The notes beneath the pieces are model-generated. The model did no database searches. It saw nothing but the letters and a program-made list of their open reading frames with translations, and was not told the origin of the DNA. This document shows positions 46,881 to 55,439 of a stretch of DNA of 64,000 nucleotides, one piece after another; positions within the stretch are counted from its first letter, which is position 1; every line of letters begins with the position of its first letter. Origin of the DNA: Colwellia psychrerythraea (GTDB taxonomy: Bacteria; Pseudomonadota; Gammaproteobacteria; Enterobacterales; Alteromonadaceae). The stretch spans positions 124,001-188,000 of the forward strand of contig NZ_JQED01000047.1 of NCBI RefSeq assembly GCF_000764225.1, in the 5' to 3' direction. The position numbers were made by a program, and so were the translations under genes.

Positions 46881-47341
46881 AACATAGCTTCAGAGCACGA
46901 GTAAGCTATCGCTTGAAGTCAGGTGGCAACACCAGTAAAATTCATTTAGCTGTTGATAGTTATGGCTTGCCGATTGAATTCATTATTACAGGTGGTGACG
47001 TTCATGACAGTAAAGTGGCGAATGAACTTATTGAATTGTTACCGCAGAGTGATTTTGTCATAGCAGACAAAGGTTATGATAGTGAGGCTATTAGGAACAA
47101 AGTTCGTGAACGAAACTCAAGCCCTGTAATACCTAGGAAGCAGAACTCGAAAATAGGAAATGGTGATATTGATTGGTGTTTGTATAAATACAGACACTTA
47201 GTTGAAAATGCCTTTGCAAGGCTGAAGCACTTTCGTGCCATATCGACAAGATACGATAAATTAAAATTACAGTTTGAAAGTATGTTGTCTCTAGCATGTT
47301 CAATGATTTGGCTGCCAATGTGAAAGATCAACAGCCACTAG
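46862..47341 (+). mobile_element. IS5-family transposase fragment with right terminal repeat
   Basis: The frame reads DVKAHQHSFRARVSYRLKSG, then GNTSKIHLAVDSYGLPIEFI, FVIADKGYDSEAIRNKV and VENAFARLKHFRAISTRYDK. These are the second half of an IS5-group DDE transposase (second Asp in ADKGYDS, and the E region near RHLVENAF). The first half is gone where it abuts the ahpF remnant. After the stop comes GAAAGATCAACAGCCACTAG, the right terminal repeat, nearly identical to the MITE ends. It is inactive itself. Confidence 0.85.
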
Positions 47342-47363
47342 AAAAAATACTATACAATAATTA

Positions 47364-48440
47364 TCAACAGTTTAAATCATCGTCCATATCGGTATCGATA
47401 AAGAACTTCAATAAACTACCCGCGGATTTCAATTTGGTTCTAACAATATTTACATCTTCAATGATACGCTGTTTTGCATAGGCTTTAGCTGATTCCGTTA
47501 ACTTCCTAACTAAGTAAATAAATGCAGCAACAAGGTTATCGTTAGTTTCTCGGTAGCTGAAGAACAAGTAACAAACGAGGTATAAAATAGTTTGGCTATC
47601 TGTGTGTCTTCTGAGTTTATACACGGTCTTGTGCTTAACCAAGGGCGCGTAGTATTCAAGGTTCTTAGGTGACAATTCAAGTTCTGCAATAAGTCCTTTA
47701 ATTTCAGGATAAAGCGAACGTATGATTTTATGTGTCTTCAGCTCTTGCGTTATTTGGCTGGTTGAAAAGTCTTTAGCCATCTTTTTTAACTTGGCTAAGT
47801 CAGTAAAGCTATTATTTGATTCAAGTAATTTCAGTAACGTCGCTTTTGTGGATTGTTTTAAGTTTTCATTGAGAACAACTTCAATACGGTTTCGTTCATT
47901 TGATAATACTGTTGATATAGTATCTTGCAGTGTTGTGTAACCCGCTAGCGCTATTCTATTTCCCCAAAATAGGCAATGCACTCATCGAAAACATATCTAG
48001 GCTCTAAGTTTATTTTTACAACATCATTTAACCTTCTGATTAATGGGACTTTGTTAATTTTGCTTTGGTAAATTGAAACACCTACTTGTTTAAGTAATTT
48101 ACTAACCAGTTTTGTTTTTGTTGTTCGAGATAAATCGGCTAATAGCATGCTTTTGCCATTGGAATATTTGCTTCGAACATAGTCAAAACCACAACATCAT
48201 CAAACGAGAAGTTGAAGATAATAGGCCGTGATCTGAAATACCCTAATAGCAGAATAAAATATACTCTGGTTTCTAATCACCTTAACTCATTAACGAGCTT
48301 TTGGGTTTCATTATCAAGTGAAAAATAGTCTTCCCTGTCTGTACGACTAAAGTTAGGTAGAGCATAAAGTTCGCTTATTTCAGATTCGTTAAGTATGTGA
48401 ATTCGTTTATTGGTTGAGTTAGTGATGATGGTTGACCTTT
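47364..48440 (-). pseudogene. tnpA: Tn3-family transposase N-terminal remnant
   Basis: On the minus strand the translation follows the first 350 residues of the intact TnpA at 56276-59302, at roughly half identity. Pieces include RIHILNESEISELYALPNFS, LETRVYFILLLGYF, YVFDECIAYFG, LAGYTTLQDTISTVLSNERN, LVCYLFFSYRETNDNLVAAF and AKQRIIEDVNIVRTKLKSAG. It is broken by at least two stops and a frameshift, and everything after about residue 350 (the catalytic DDE core) is missing. It belongs with the terminal repeat at 48487-48523. Confidence 0.85.
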
Positions 48441-48486
48441 ATAATTATTTCTCATCATCATAACTTATGATCGGTCAAAAAATAAT

Positions 48487-48523
48487 CTTAAGGTTCATTT
48501 CGAGGGGATGGGCACCCTCCCCC
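48487..48523 (+). repeat. Tn3-type terminal inverted repeat (right-end orientation)
   Basis: CTTAAGGTTCATTTCGAGGG then GATGGGCACCCTCCCCC. Read from the outside it begins GGGG and ends in TTAAG, 37 bp, the form of Tn3-family ends. It shares ATTTCGAGGGGATGGGCACC with the repeat at 63568-63603. Confidence 0.75.
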
Positions 48524-48529
48524 TATTTG

Positions 48530-49325
48530 GCTGTTTTTTTTTCAAAAGAGACATTGAAAATTTACCTGCTTTTGGCTTTAATGGCTTAAGGCTTTTATTA
48601 GGGTCTGTATGCCTCTTACCCTTTCGCTATCGTGATTTATCCCGAATTAATCCTATCGTTCTTATTAAGGGCTTTTGGTAGGCAATTTATTAGGTTGTGC
48701 TTTATTGTTATGGATTTATGCAGTATCTGTTAGTGAAACATTAGGTTAAGATGCATTTATTATGACCTTATCAAAGCTGTTTCCCCCTTGATTGCTTGGT
48801 CATTGTTTGGTGATAAACCAATAGGATCCTTTTGGTTTTCTTACCCTTTTACGTCACCGATTTAGCGTTGTTATCAGTGGTGGGTGAATGGAATCAATCT
48901 AGTCATCAATTGTGTTTTTTTTGTTAGCGCCAATCATGTTGACTGTGCATTTTAATTTCAATAACCGATACGCTCAGCGTATCCTGTGCTGTTGTTAACT
49001 TGTATTCAGCCTTTCTCTATCGGACTTATGGGGCTAGTGATGTCTATTTGAAATTTGGCCCGTCACAGTAACAAATTCTGCTTGGGTTTGGCTTGAGCGT
49101 AATAATTACCTCTAGTTTACGTTACGTAGCCCAAACTAAAGGCCAAAAGGGTACCAGTACATCTAATGCCGTTATTATCATGATATTAGAGCTAATATGG
49201 GTGTTTCCATACTCTGATTTGCAGAGGCAATGTCTTTATACCAAATTATTGGCTGCTCTCTGATATTATTATCTATACTGATTAATCGGGGAATGGGTAA
49301 ATTTATCCTAGCTTATATGCAATGA
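48530..49325 (+). pseudogene. Decayed DMT/EamA-type transporter gene
   Basis: Several frames on the plus strand give EamA-like pieces: FKRDIENLPAFGFNGLRLLL with GSVCLLPFRYRD, and near the end GTSTSNAVIIMILELIWVFP with LLAALILLSILINRGMGKFI. These match the start and end of ten-helix drug/metabolite carriers in the right order. There are many stops and frameshifts. It is a dead gene. Confidence 0.5.
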
Positions 49326-49572
49326 AAAAAAGTATAATTATTGCTGGTTTTAAAAATAATTTTGAATGATGTCAGTCTTGTAAGAGTAGAATATGAGATG
49401 AGTTGACTAAAAGTTCGTGACAATCATCTTTATCACTAATTCAATCGAGAGCGATTATATAGCAGCTAAAAATCATCACAACTTCACAGCCTAAAGTAAT
49501 AGTGACTTTAGGCTGTGAAATATTAGTATCTATAGAATTAATTACAGTTAATTAACAAACAATTAGGATTTA

Positions 49573-50034
49573 ATGATGGAGTATATGACTCGAAAATTAG
49601 CCCCAAATAAGCGCATAGCCCTAGTAGCACATGATCATATGAAAGAGTCACTATTAAATTGGGCATCTATAAGGTTAAACATTTTACAGGACCATCATCT
49701 TTATGCGACAGGAACAACAGGCACTCTCCTCTCAAAAGAATTAAAATTACCTATAGAGAGTTTACTTTCTGGGCCTATGGGGGGCGACCAACAACTGGGA
49801 GCTAAAATAGCAGAAGGTACAATAGATATGTTGATATTCTTTTGGGATCCTATGAATGCAGCCCCCCATGATCCAGATGTCAAAGCATTATTACGATTAG
49901 CCGCTCTGTGGAATATCCCTGTTGCAACAAATATTGCCACAGCTGACTTCATTTTAGAATCATATCATATAAATAAAGTTTATCATGCCAGAATTCCTGA
50001 CTATCAAGGCTATTTAGCCAAAAGAACAAAGTAA
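49573..50034 (+). CDS. mgsA: Methylglyoxal synthase
   Basis: A 153-aa enzyme that turns dihydroxyacetone phosphate into methylglyoxal and phosphate, a bypass when sugar phosphates pile up. Family motifs: IALVAHDHMKESLLNWA (with the active-site Asp of AHDxxK), LYATGTTGTLL, LLSGPMGGDQQLGAKIAEG, FFWDPMNAAPHDPDVKALLR and WNIPVATNIATADFIL. Length is normal for MgsA. AGGA precedes the start. It stands alone between pseudogenes and the replicon module. A role in relieving overload from galactosamine-derived tagatose bisphosphate is possible but only inference. Confidence 0.93.
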   Translation: MMEYMTRKLAPNKRIALVAHDHMKESLLNWASIRLNILQDHHLYATGTTGTLLSKELKLPIESLLSGPMGGDQQLGAKIAEGTIDMLIFFWDPMNAAPHDPDVKALLRLAALWNIPVATNIATADFILESYHINKVYHARIPDYQGYLAKRTK

Positions 50035-50158
50035 TAACTAGCACTTACTTTTCAAATTTTATTTAAATAAAGAGTACTCAGAAATATATAGCAAATGACG
50101 TAGTTTAATGGATTCGACTACCCAGTTAAGGAATGATGAACTTAACTGGAGATAAAGA

Positions 50159-50242
50159 ATGACAAAACGTAAAAAATATTCCAAAGAATTTAAACTTGAA
50201 CAAACAATAAAAGTGAATAAGTCTCCTACTCTTTTTTTTTAA
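50159..50242 (+). pseudogene. IS3-family OrfA start fragment
   Basis: MTKRKKYSKEFKLEQTIKVN and a short tail, the usual N-terminus of an IS3-family OrfA (KRYSxEFKxEAVxL). It breaks off after about 20 matching residues. The region just upstream (GGATTCGACTACCCAG) may be the IS left end. Confidence 0.6.
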
Positions 50243-50275
50243 AATATTTTATATACCTCTTCACTAGTAAAACAT

Positions 50276-50313
50276 CTAAATAAGATTCAACTATAAAGTT
50301 TAATCTTATTTAG
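50276..50313. promoter_or_regulatory. 12-bp inverted repeat upstream of parA
   Basis: CTAAATAAGATT pairs perfectly with AATCTTATTTAG across a 14-base loop. It lies 170 bp before parA, next to the GGTGTCTCC palindrome. It could be part of the centromere/operator or a terminator for mgsA readthrough. Confidence 0.45.
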
Positions 50314-50331
50314 TATCTCATCACGAGGCAC

Positions 50332-50362
50332 TTATAGGTGTCTCCAATGGAGACACCTATAA
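50332..50362. promoter_or_regulatory. Candidate parS/par operator palindrome 1
   Basis: TTATAGGTGTCTCC-AAT-GGAGACACCTATAA, a perfect palindrome with 14-bp arms. The core GTGTCTCC-ANT-GGAGACAC recurs between parA and parB. ParB-type proteins bind palindromic parS sites near their genes, so this is a good candidate. Confidence 0.7.
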
Positions 50363-50432
50363 AACTTGATTATAATCAAGCTACATCCCTTTATTTATGA
50401 ATTATTCATTAAAAAACTATAGTTGATCCATT

Positions 50433-50452
50433 AATAACATACGTATATTATG
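50433..50452. promoter_or_regulatory. AATAACATAC operator-like site at the parA promoter
   Basis: AATAACATACGTATATTATG, an imperfect palindrome. The same half-site forms a perfect palindrome in the replication origin at 53880-53900. It sits about 30 bp before the parA start and may bind ParA, RepA or the small 126-aa protein. Confidence 0.5.
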
Positions 50453-50482
50453 TCTGTATATTTTTTACTTGGATGTTATAAA

Positions 50483-51430
50483 ATGCAAACGAAGAACCCC
50501 AATATACTAGGAATATTTCAGCAAAAAGGTGGGGTAGGAAAATCGCTCGTTTCCTCAATTATTGCTGAATATGCTTCTATAAAGGCAAATATGAATGTTT
50601 TAATCGTTGACCTCGATATGCAATGTAACAGTTCTGATTATTGGGTCGGAATGGAAAGTTCGCCTCAATCTACTGGTGGTCAGCTTCCTCCTATACATCC
50701 CGATTGGATTGAAGGGGATGAAGATTATGAAGGAATTGAACAACGTTCTACAATTGCAGATACTTTTTATGGTAAAGAAATTTTAGCATACGAAACCTTT
50801 GTTAATCCTAAAAATGGCTTTAAAGGTAAGGTGGATTGTCTACTAGGACACCCTGCTCTATTAGAAAAAATCAACACAGAATTTTCTAATGAGTCAGGAA
50901 ACATTGAAGCGAAAGTTATAAACAGACTTAAAGAAGTTTTGTTTAATGAATTTGTCGGTGGAGAATACGATCTTGTAGTGCTTGATACTGGACCTTCAAG
51001 AAATCCCGTTTTTAGATCTGCTATTCGCTGTGCAACTCACGCTGTAATTCCTTTTGAACCAGAAGAGAAATCAATGCAAGGGATCAATGCAATGATTCAA
51101 GTTATTCAATCTGATAACTTTTCAAGAGATGATGATGAACAATTGAAGTTAATAGGATTAGTACCAAATAAAGTTAAAATAAGTACAAAACTTCATAAAG
51201 GTACTCTTGATATGCTTCACGAAAGTTTAAGCTCTATAATGATTCCAAGAGACTTGTATCTTCCTAATTCTGTCGCCTTTCCCGAAAGGGACCTCAAAGG
51301 CATAGATCCAAAATCAATATTTCAAATTAGTAAACATCACACGGCTTTAAAACACAGTGAAAGTTTATGTAAATACCTTTTGGGTGAAATATTTAGCGAA
51401 AAAGAACTCAATTCAAAATTAGCAAAGTAA
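50483..51430 (+). CDS. parA: ParA-type plasmid partition ATPase
   Basis: I start at MQTKNPNILGIFQQKGGVGK; the longer frame adds 11 residues of poor quality. It is 315 aa with the deviant Walker A KGGVGKS (residues 15-21), the A' motif VLIVDLDMQCNSSDYW and Walker B DLVVLDTGPS. No N-terminal helix-turn-helix is seen, so promoter binding by ParA itself is doubtful. It segregates replicon copies with ParB on a parS centromere. Palindromes lie upstream and directly after it, and parB follows after 32 bp. Confidence 0.9.
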   Translation: MQTKNPNILGIFQQKGGVGKSLVSSIIAEYASIKANMNVLIVDLDMQCNSSDYWVGMESSPQSTGGQLPPIHPDWIEGDEDYEGIEQRSTIADTFYGKEILAYETFVNPKNGFKGKVDCLLGHPALLEKINTEFSNESGNIEAKVINRLKEVLFNEFVGGEYDLVVLDTGPSRNPVFRSAIRCATHAVIPFEPEEKSMQGINAMIQVIQSDNFSRDDDEQLKLIGLVPNKVKISTKLHKGTLDMLHESLSSIMIPRDLYLPNSVAFPERDLKGIDPKSIFQISKHHTALKHSESLCKYLLGEIFSEKELNSKLAK

Positions 51431-51431
51431 G

Positions 51432-51450
51432 GTGTCTCCACTGGAGACAC
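51432..51450. promoter_or_regulatory. Candidate parS/par operator palindrome 2
   Basis: GTGTCTCC-ACT-GGAGACAC, in the 32-bp gap between parA and parB. It is the same core as palindrome 1. Two copies around parA fit a ParB-binding centromere or an autoregulatory operator. Confidence 0.7.
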
Positions 51451-51462
51451 TAAGGAAATATT

Positions 51463-52491
51463 GTGGTTAAAAAATTTGGTGCCAAAAACAATAGTCGTGC
51501 CGGTACAGGCACAATTGATAAAGATACAGAGGTTAGTAATAGTGAAAAATGGACTTCTGCTACGGCTTCACAATTAGATAGTAAGGTTAAAAATATATTA
51601 GTAAAAAACCTTCCTATTTCTCACATTAAAACAGATCAAGACAATCCAAGAAAACTAACTATTGATATAAATTTAGTTAGAGAAATACAAAATAAATTTT
51701 CAATCAAGAATTATTTAAAAAATGAAGAAGATTATGATTGGGTTGAAGAGTATGTTGAAAAAGTAACTAAAGATTTTAATTTAAAAGGTAAACAAATTGG
51801 AGATTTTACTTCAATTGTTGAGTTTGCTGCAGTTCTTAAATCACCTAAACGTTTATTACATTCTATAGTTGTATGGCAAGAGGATAGTATATTTCATCTT
51901 ATATCTGGTGAAAGACGTTTATTAACTCATATATTGTTGGGTGAAGAATATATATCTTCAAGAATTAGTGAAGAAAAATTAACAGTAAAAGAAATTGATA
52001 TTCTTCAATGGGAAGAAAATATTCATCGTGAAGATATGACATTGTTTGAAAAAACAATGAGACTTAAAAAGTTGATAGATAGTAGTCACGGAATGTCAAA
52101 AATATCAGTTAGAAAATTAGCAAAAGTTTCTGGTTTATCTGTTGCTGAATCTCAAAGGTATTTAGTAATAATAAAATATCCTACAGATACATTAATTAAA
52201 GCTATTGAAGAAGGTAAAGTTGAAGGTCTACAAAAATCTGCGGCACTCGCTCAATTATCCGATGAAGAACTTAAAGCGAAGTTATCCGGAATTGTTATTG
52301 CTAAAAAAGATGTAATAAAACCAACAATAAAAATTAGTAAAAATGCTGACATTGATGTTATGAAAAAAATAATTGGTGCTGTTACTAAAGAATTTAAAGC
52401 TGAATCAGTTTTAGATAATTTAGATTTAAGTAAATCAAAAGACTTAAATCTTGCATTTAATTCTTTGATTACTTTTTTGCAAAAAGGGTAG
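51463..52491 (+). CDS. parB: ParB-type partition protein
   Basis: A 342-aa ParB-like protein starting at GTG (VVKKFGAKNNSRAGTG). The N-terminal ParB/Srx domain has ISHIKTDQDNPRKL and the CTP-binding type motif ISGERRLLTHILLGEE (GERRxxA/H). A helix-turn-helix follows: RKLAKVSGLSVAESQRYLVI. It is very AT-rich, with many Lys, like the following genes. ParB loads on parS and is moved by ParA. It lies 9 bp ahead of the small 126-aa gene. Confidence 0.88.
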   Translation: MVKKFGAKNNSRAGTGTIDKDTEVSNSEKWTSATASQLDSKVKNILVKNLPISHIKTDQDNPRKLTIDINLVREIQNKFSIKNYLKNEEDYDWVEEYVEKVTKDFNLKGKQIGDFTSIVEFAAVLKSPKRLLHSIVVWQEDSIFHLISGERRLLTHILLGEEYISSRISEEKLTVKEIDILQWEENIHREDMTLFEKTMRLKKLIDSSHGMSKISVRKLAKVSGLSVAESQRYLVIIKYPTDTLIKAIEEGKVEGLQKSAALAQLSDEELKAKLSGIVIAKKDVIKPTIKISKNADIDVMKKIIGAVTKEFKAESVLDNLDLSKSKDLNLAFNSLITFLQKG

Positions 52492-52500
52492 GGCGTTTAA

Positions 52501-52881
52501 ATGATTAAAGCTAATAACGATTCACTTAAGCCAGTGAAAAGAATGGCTGTCAGAATTCCTATTCGAATGATCTCTAAAATTGAAGATAATCTTTTGGATT
52601 CTGGATATAACAAGAAACAAAGATTGTATTGGTTTGAAGATATCCTAAAAGAACTTTTTGAAAAAGAAAGTTATCATAATTTAATTGCAGAAGAGTTTAT
52701 TGAAGCAGGTACGACTAAGATTGTTAATTTAAGTATTACTGCTGATACTTTTAAAATGGTTAACGATACAGTTAAATATGTAGAAGAAAAAGAAGATACT
52801 AAAACGGATCGTAGCTCGGTAATTAGAACAGCTATTTTACAACGTTTGCTTAAGGCAAGCGGCCAACAGTTCGGAGTATAA
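52501..52881 (+). CDS. Small replicon-linked protein, possible ribbon-helix-helix
   Basis: A 126-aa protein (MIKANNDSLKPVKRMAVRIP, IRMISKIEDNLLDSGYNKKQ). Both ends suggest DNA-binding: VKRMAVRIPIRMISKIEDNL resembles a ribbon-helix-helix strand and helix, and the C-terminal DTKTDRSSVIRTAILQRLLK is a typical RHH second helix. It is placed between parB and repA with 9-bp and 3-bp gaps. It might regulate copy number or partition, perhaps through the AATAACATAC sites. Family not identified. Confidence 0.6.
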   Translation: MIKANNDSLKPVKRMAVRIPIRMISKIEDNLLDSGYNKKQRLYWFEDILKELFEKESYHNLIAEEFIEAGTTKIVNLSITADTFKMVNDTVKYVEEKEDTKTDRSSVIRTAILQRLLKASGQQFGV

Positions 52882-52884
52882 ATT

Positions 52885-53748
52885 ATGCCTTCTGATTTAG
52901 TTTCCTCGGAACAATTGGAATTATTTGTTGCAAACATCATTGATGCCGCACCGAAAGGTGACACACAATCAATGGAATTTCCATTATTTAGTATAAGTTC
53001 AAAAGTTGATACCGACTCTTATGTTTATCATAATAAAAAAACGGGCGCTTCAATTGAGATAATCCCCAATGAAAAGGGCAGGGCAACGATACACGATAAG
53101 GATCTTTTACTATATTGTTTTGGTCAAATAGCAGAAGCTAAAAATCGTGGTCAAGCGATAGGCCAAAAGATACACATAACTTTGTATGATTATTTGAAAA
53201 GCACCAATAAAAACACTGACGGTAAATCATATAAAGCTGTTTTAGAGTCTTTAAAAAGGTTAGCAGGTACAACTGTTTACACTACGACAAAACAAGGTGA
53301 TGCTAAACGTGATAAGGGCTTTAGTTTTGTTAGTGATTACGATTTAATTACTGATGAAAAAACAGGTAGGATGAAGTATGTTGAATTAATATTGCCTTCT
53401 ATTCTTTTTGATGCTGTTAGTAATAATCAAATACTAACTTATTCATCTCAATATTTTTCATTAAGGTCACCATATGATAGAAGGCTGTATGAACTCTGTA
53501 GAAAGCATTGTGGCAATCAAACACAATGGGAAATAGGATTAGAGAACTTATATAATAAGTTTGGTGTGAAGTCTCCTATTAGAGAATTCAGAAGAAAAAT
53601 TAAAGAAATTGAAAAAAAACAATCCATACCTGATTATTTTATTATGTATGCTACTGCTAAAACAACGAGAACTGTTGAAAAGATTATTGTTTTTAAAGAT
53701 AAAAATGGTCATTTAAAATCTGAAAAAGAAGCTATGGAAATTGGCTAA
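52885..53748 (+). CDS. repA: Plasmid replication initiator (RepA/RPA type)
   Basis: A 287-aa initiator of the 'replication initiator protein A' type: MEFPLFSISSKVDTDSYVYH, IEIIPNEKGRATIHDKDLLL, YCFGQIAEAKNRGQAIGQK, then SRDYFxL-like SSQYFSLRSPYDRRLYELCR and KHCGNQTQWEIGLENLYNKF. Two winged-helix domains are expected, binding iterons and opening the origin. Iterons start 5 bp after the stop and continue to 54145. The gene is intact and is the strongest sign that this stretch is, or was, an independent replicon. Confidence 0.88.
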   Translation: MPSDLVSSEQLELFVANIIDAAPKGDTQSMEFPLFSISSKVDTDSYVYHNKKTGASIEIIPNEKGRATIHDKDLLLYCFGQIAEAKNRGQAIGQKIHITLYDYLKSTNKNTDGKSYKAVLESLKRLAGTTVYTTTKQGDAKRDKGFSFVSDYDLITDEKTGRMKYVELILPSILFDAVSNNQILTYSSQYFSLRSPYDRRLYELCRKHCGNQTQWEIGLENLYNKFGVKSPIREFRRKIKEIEKKQSIPDYFIMYATAKTTRTVEKIIVFKDKNGHLKSEKEAMEIG

Positions 53749-53752
53749 TCAT

Positions 53753-54145
53753 CGTGGTTTTAAACACAAAGAGCATTATTTGTACTGTTTATAAGGGCAA
53801 ACTTCGGGGTTTTGCTCACATCAAAGATCTGATTTTAGATAATATACGGGCAATAACAGAAAAAAGTGATTATGCTTTAAATAACATACGGTATGTTATT
53901 ATATATTTATTATTTTGTAGGTATACGTGGTTTTAAACACGGATTTAATCAACAAAAACAGTGCAAAAACCTGTTATTAAGCTGTGTATATGCTGTGAAT
54001 TATGTCGAGGTTTTGATCACGGAAAGTTCGGGGTTCTGATCACACTTGGTACGTGGTTTTAACCACAAATGGTCGAGGTTTTAATCACGCACTTAAACAC
54101 AATATATCGGGTTTTTAATCACAAAATATCGGGGTATTGAACACA
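53753..54145 (+). repeat. Nine 16-bp iterons
   Basis: Consensus CGNGGTTTTNANCACA. They start at 53753, 53805, 53926, 54006, 54029, 54052, 54074, 54108 and 54130. The last six form the main array with spacing of 22-23 bp (34 bp in one gap), i.e. two helical turns, which is typical for RepA binding. Confidence 0.85.
53880..53900. promoter_or_regulatory. Perfect palindrome AATAACATAC-G-GTATGTTATT
   Basis: Arms of 10 bp with a single central base, between iterons 2 and 3. The half-site is the same as in the parA promoter (50433-50452), so one regulator probably binds both. Confidence 0.65.
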
Positions 54146-54345
54146 CAATAGTTAATTAGAGCCTTTGAAACGGAGGCTTTCAACAAACGTAACGTATTAA
54201 CTTAATAACTAGTTTATTAACTATTATAACTATTGTTCTAAATAAATAAAAACTCTAACAAATTATAAAAACTCTAATAAAAAAGTTATTTACTGAATAA
54301 TTTAAAGGCGAGATACAGTGAAAGCTCTTCACAAATTATCACGGG

Positions 54346-55254
54346 TTAAATAAAAGCAGAAATTAGATAATCTGCTCTTTCTTCAAGATCATCATTAGAC
54401 AAAAAGGTTTTAAAGCCCATTTTTTTTCTGGTGAACGATCTAAATGCTAGAAACGGTACTTCTTCTAATTGTTGATCAACTCTAGTTTTATTGAATGACT
54501 TTTCAAAAATAGAGTGCAGGTTAGTTTTAAAATAAATAGATGGTTTACTGAGAATGATAATTGGTATCGAACAATACTTACCTTTAAACATTTTATCTTC
54601 CGAACTTATATTAACTCTGCATTTTCTTCTTTCGGCTCCAATAGGTGAAAGTAGCTCATTACTTTTAATACTATTTAGCTGTATTAAATCTTGTGCATAT
54701 CTTCCTTCAACACCCTCAAAGTAATTGTTAATCACAAATTTAATTTCACTGCCGGTTAAACAACGTCCTTTTCCTTTGTTAATAATTTCTGGTTGGAATG
54801 AGACTTTTTTAATAGGGGAGTTATCTGACTCAATCAAAACTATTAGTCGAGTTAGTTCTTTCAAATTTACTCTTCCGATGGGATCAACCTTAGCAATAAT
54901 TTTTTTAAATATTGGCGGATTCGATTTATAAAACAGTCTCAAGTTTTTTATTGAGCTAGAAATATTCACTTTCAACATATTGATTAATGTTACTTCTTCA
55001 ATTATTTTTTTATTGCTTGGACAACAAATATAGCCATAATACGAATTTACTTTGTTACCCTCTGGATCATCATCTTCGTAATAGAAATTACTGTAAGGAA
55101 TAGAGAGATCTTCAATAATCTCGATATCTGAATAATTTTGAGTTAAAATTTCTGCCTTAACTTTACTTTTATTGAGTAAAAAGCAGAGATTACTGATAGC
55201 GGATTTAAGCAATGTTATATCATCAACAATTTTTTTTACTATTAATTCAGACAC
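54346..55254 (-). CDS. Tus-like replication terminator protein (probable)
   Basis: A 302-aa protein starting at GTG. The order of features resembles Tus: an N-terminal helical part (ITLLKSAISNLCFLLNKSKV), YYGYICCPSNKKII, a middle with VNLKELTRLIVLIESDNSPI and VSFQPEIINKGKGRC, then EGRYAQDLIQLN with GAERRKCRVNI, and FKGKYCSIPIIILSKPSIYF (compare the Tus ending around QHACPTPLIALI). Similarity by eye is distant. Tus binds Ter sites and stops replication forks in one direction. The motif TTGGGTGTGGGATAATT ends two bases before the start codon, as TerB lies in front of tus in E. coli. Plasmid location next to oriV fits a fork trap. Confidence 0.55.
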   Translation of the reverse strand: MSELIVKKIVDDITLLKSAISNLCFLLNKSKVKAEILTQNYSDIEIIEDLSIPYSNFYYEDDDPEGNKVNSYYGYICCPSNKKIIEEVTLINMLKVNISSSIKNLRLFYKSNPPIFKKIIAKVDPIGRVNLKELTRLIVLIESDNSPIKKVSFQPEIINKGKGRCLTGSEIKFVINNYFEGVEGRYAQDLIQLNSIKSNELLSPIGAERRKCRVNISSEDKMFKGKYCSIPIIILSKPSIYFKTNLHSIFEKSFNKTRVDQQLEEVPFLAFRSFTRKKMGFKTFLSNDDLEERADYLISAFI

Positions 55255-55256
55255 CT

Positions 55257-55439
55257 AATTATCCCACACCCAACAAAAGATTATATTATAATTTAGTAAA
55301 GTCTTTTTATCAATAAACATAATCTCACACCCAAGATAATATAATTCATCATATGATGAACAATATCTTTGATTAGTAATGTACAAGAGTTGGAAAAAGT
55401 GCCATTTTTTAAAATTAAACCTTTGGGTGTGGGATAATT
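55257..55439. promoter_or_regulatory. Candidate Ter sites: 17-bp inverted pair plus a third partial site
   Basis: AATTATCCCACACCCAA at 55257-55273 and its perfect reverse complement TTGGGTGTGGGATAATT at 55423-55439, with a related ATAATCTCACACCCAAG at 55319-55335. The first overlaps the probable ribosome-binding site of the Tus-like gene. The word is asymmetric, like Ter sites. Confidence 0.55.

Larger units (their letters stand above)
53749..54345 (+). other. oriV: Iteron-type replication origin
   Basis: Directly after repA, with nine iterons, a 21-bp palindrome and, to the right, an AT-rich stretch (TAACTTAATAACTAGTTTAT and on) fit for unwinding. A near-consensus DnaA box (TGTGTATAT on the plus strand) lies near 53984. 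No coding frame is supported; a 60-aa frame here is chance. Confidence 0.75.

Noticed and set aside
46643..46885. 80-aa minus-strand ORF as an independent gene
   Set aside because: It is one open piece of the decayed ahpF gene, recognised by VRIGDQVKDTVDIENLISV.
53754..53936. 60-aa plus-strand ORF after repA
   Set aside because: It spans two iterons and the AATAACATAC palindrome and has no protein-like pattern.
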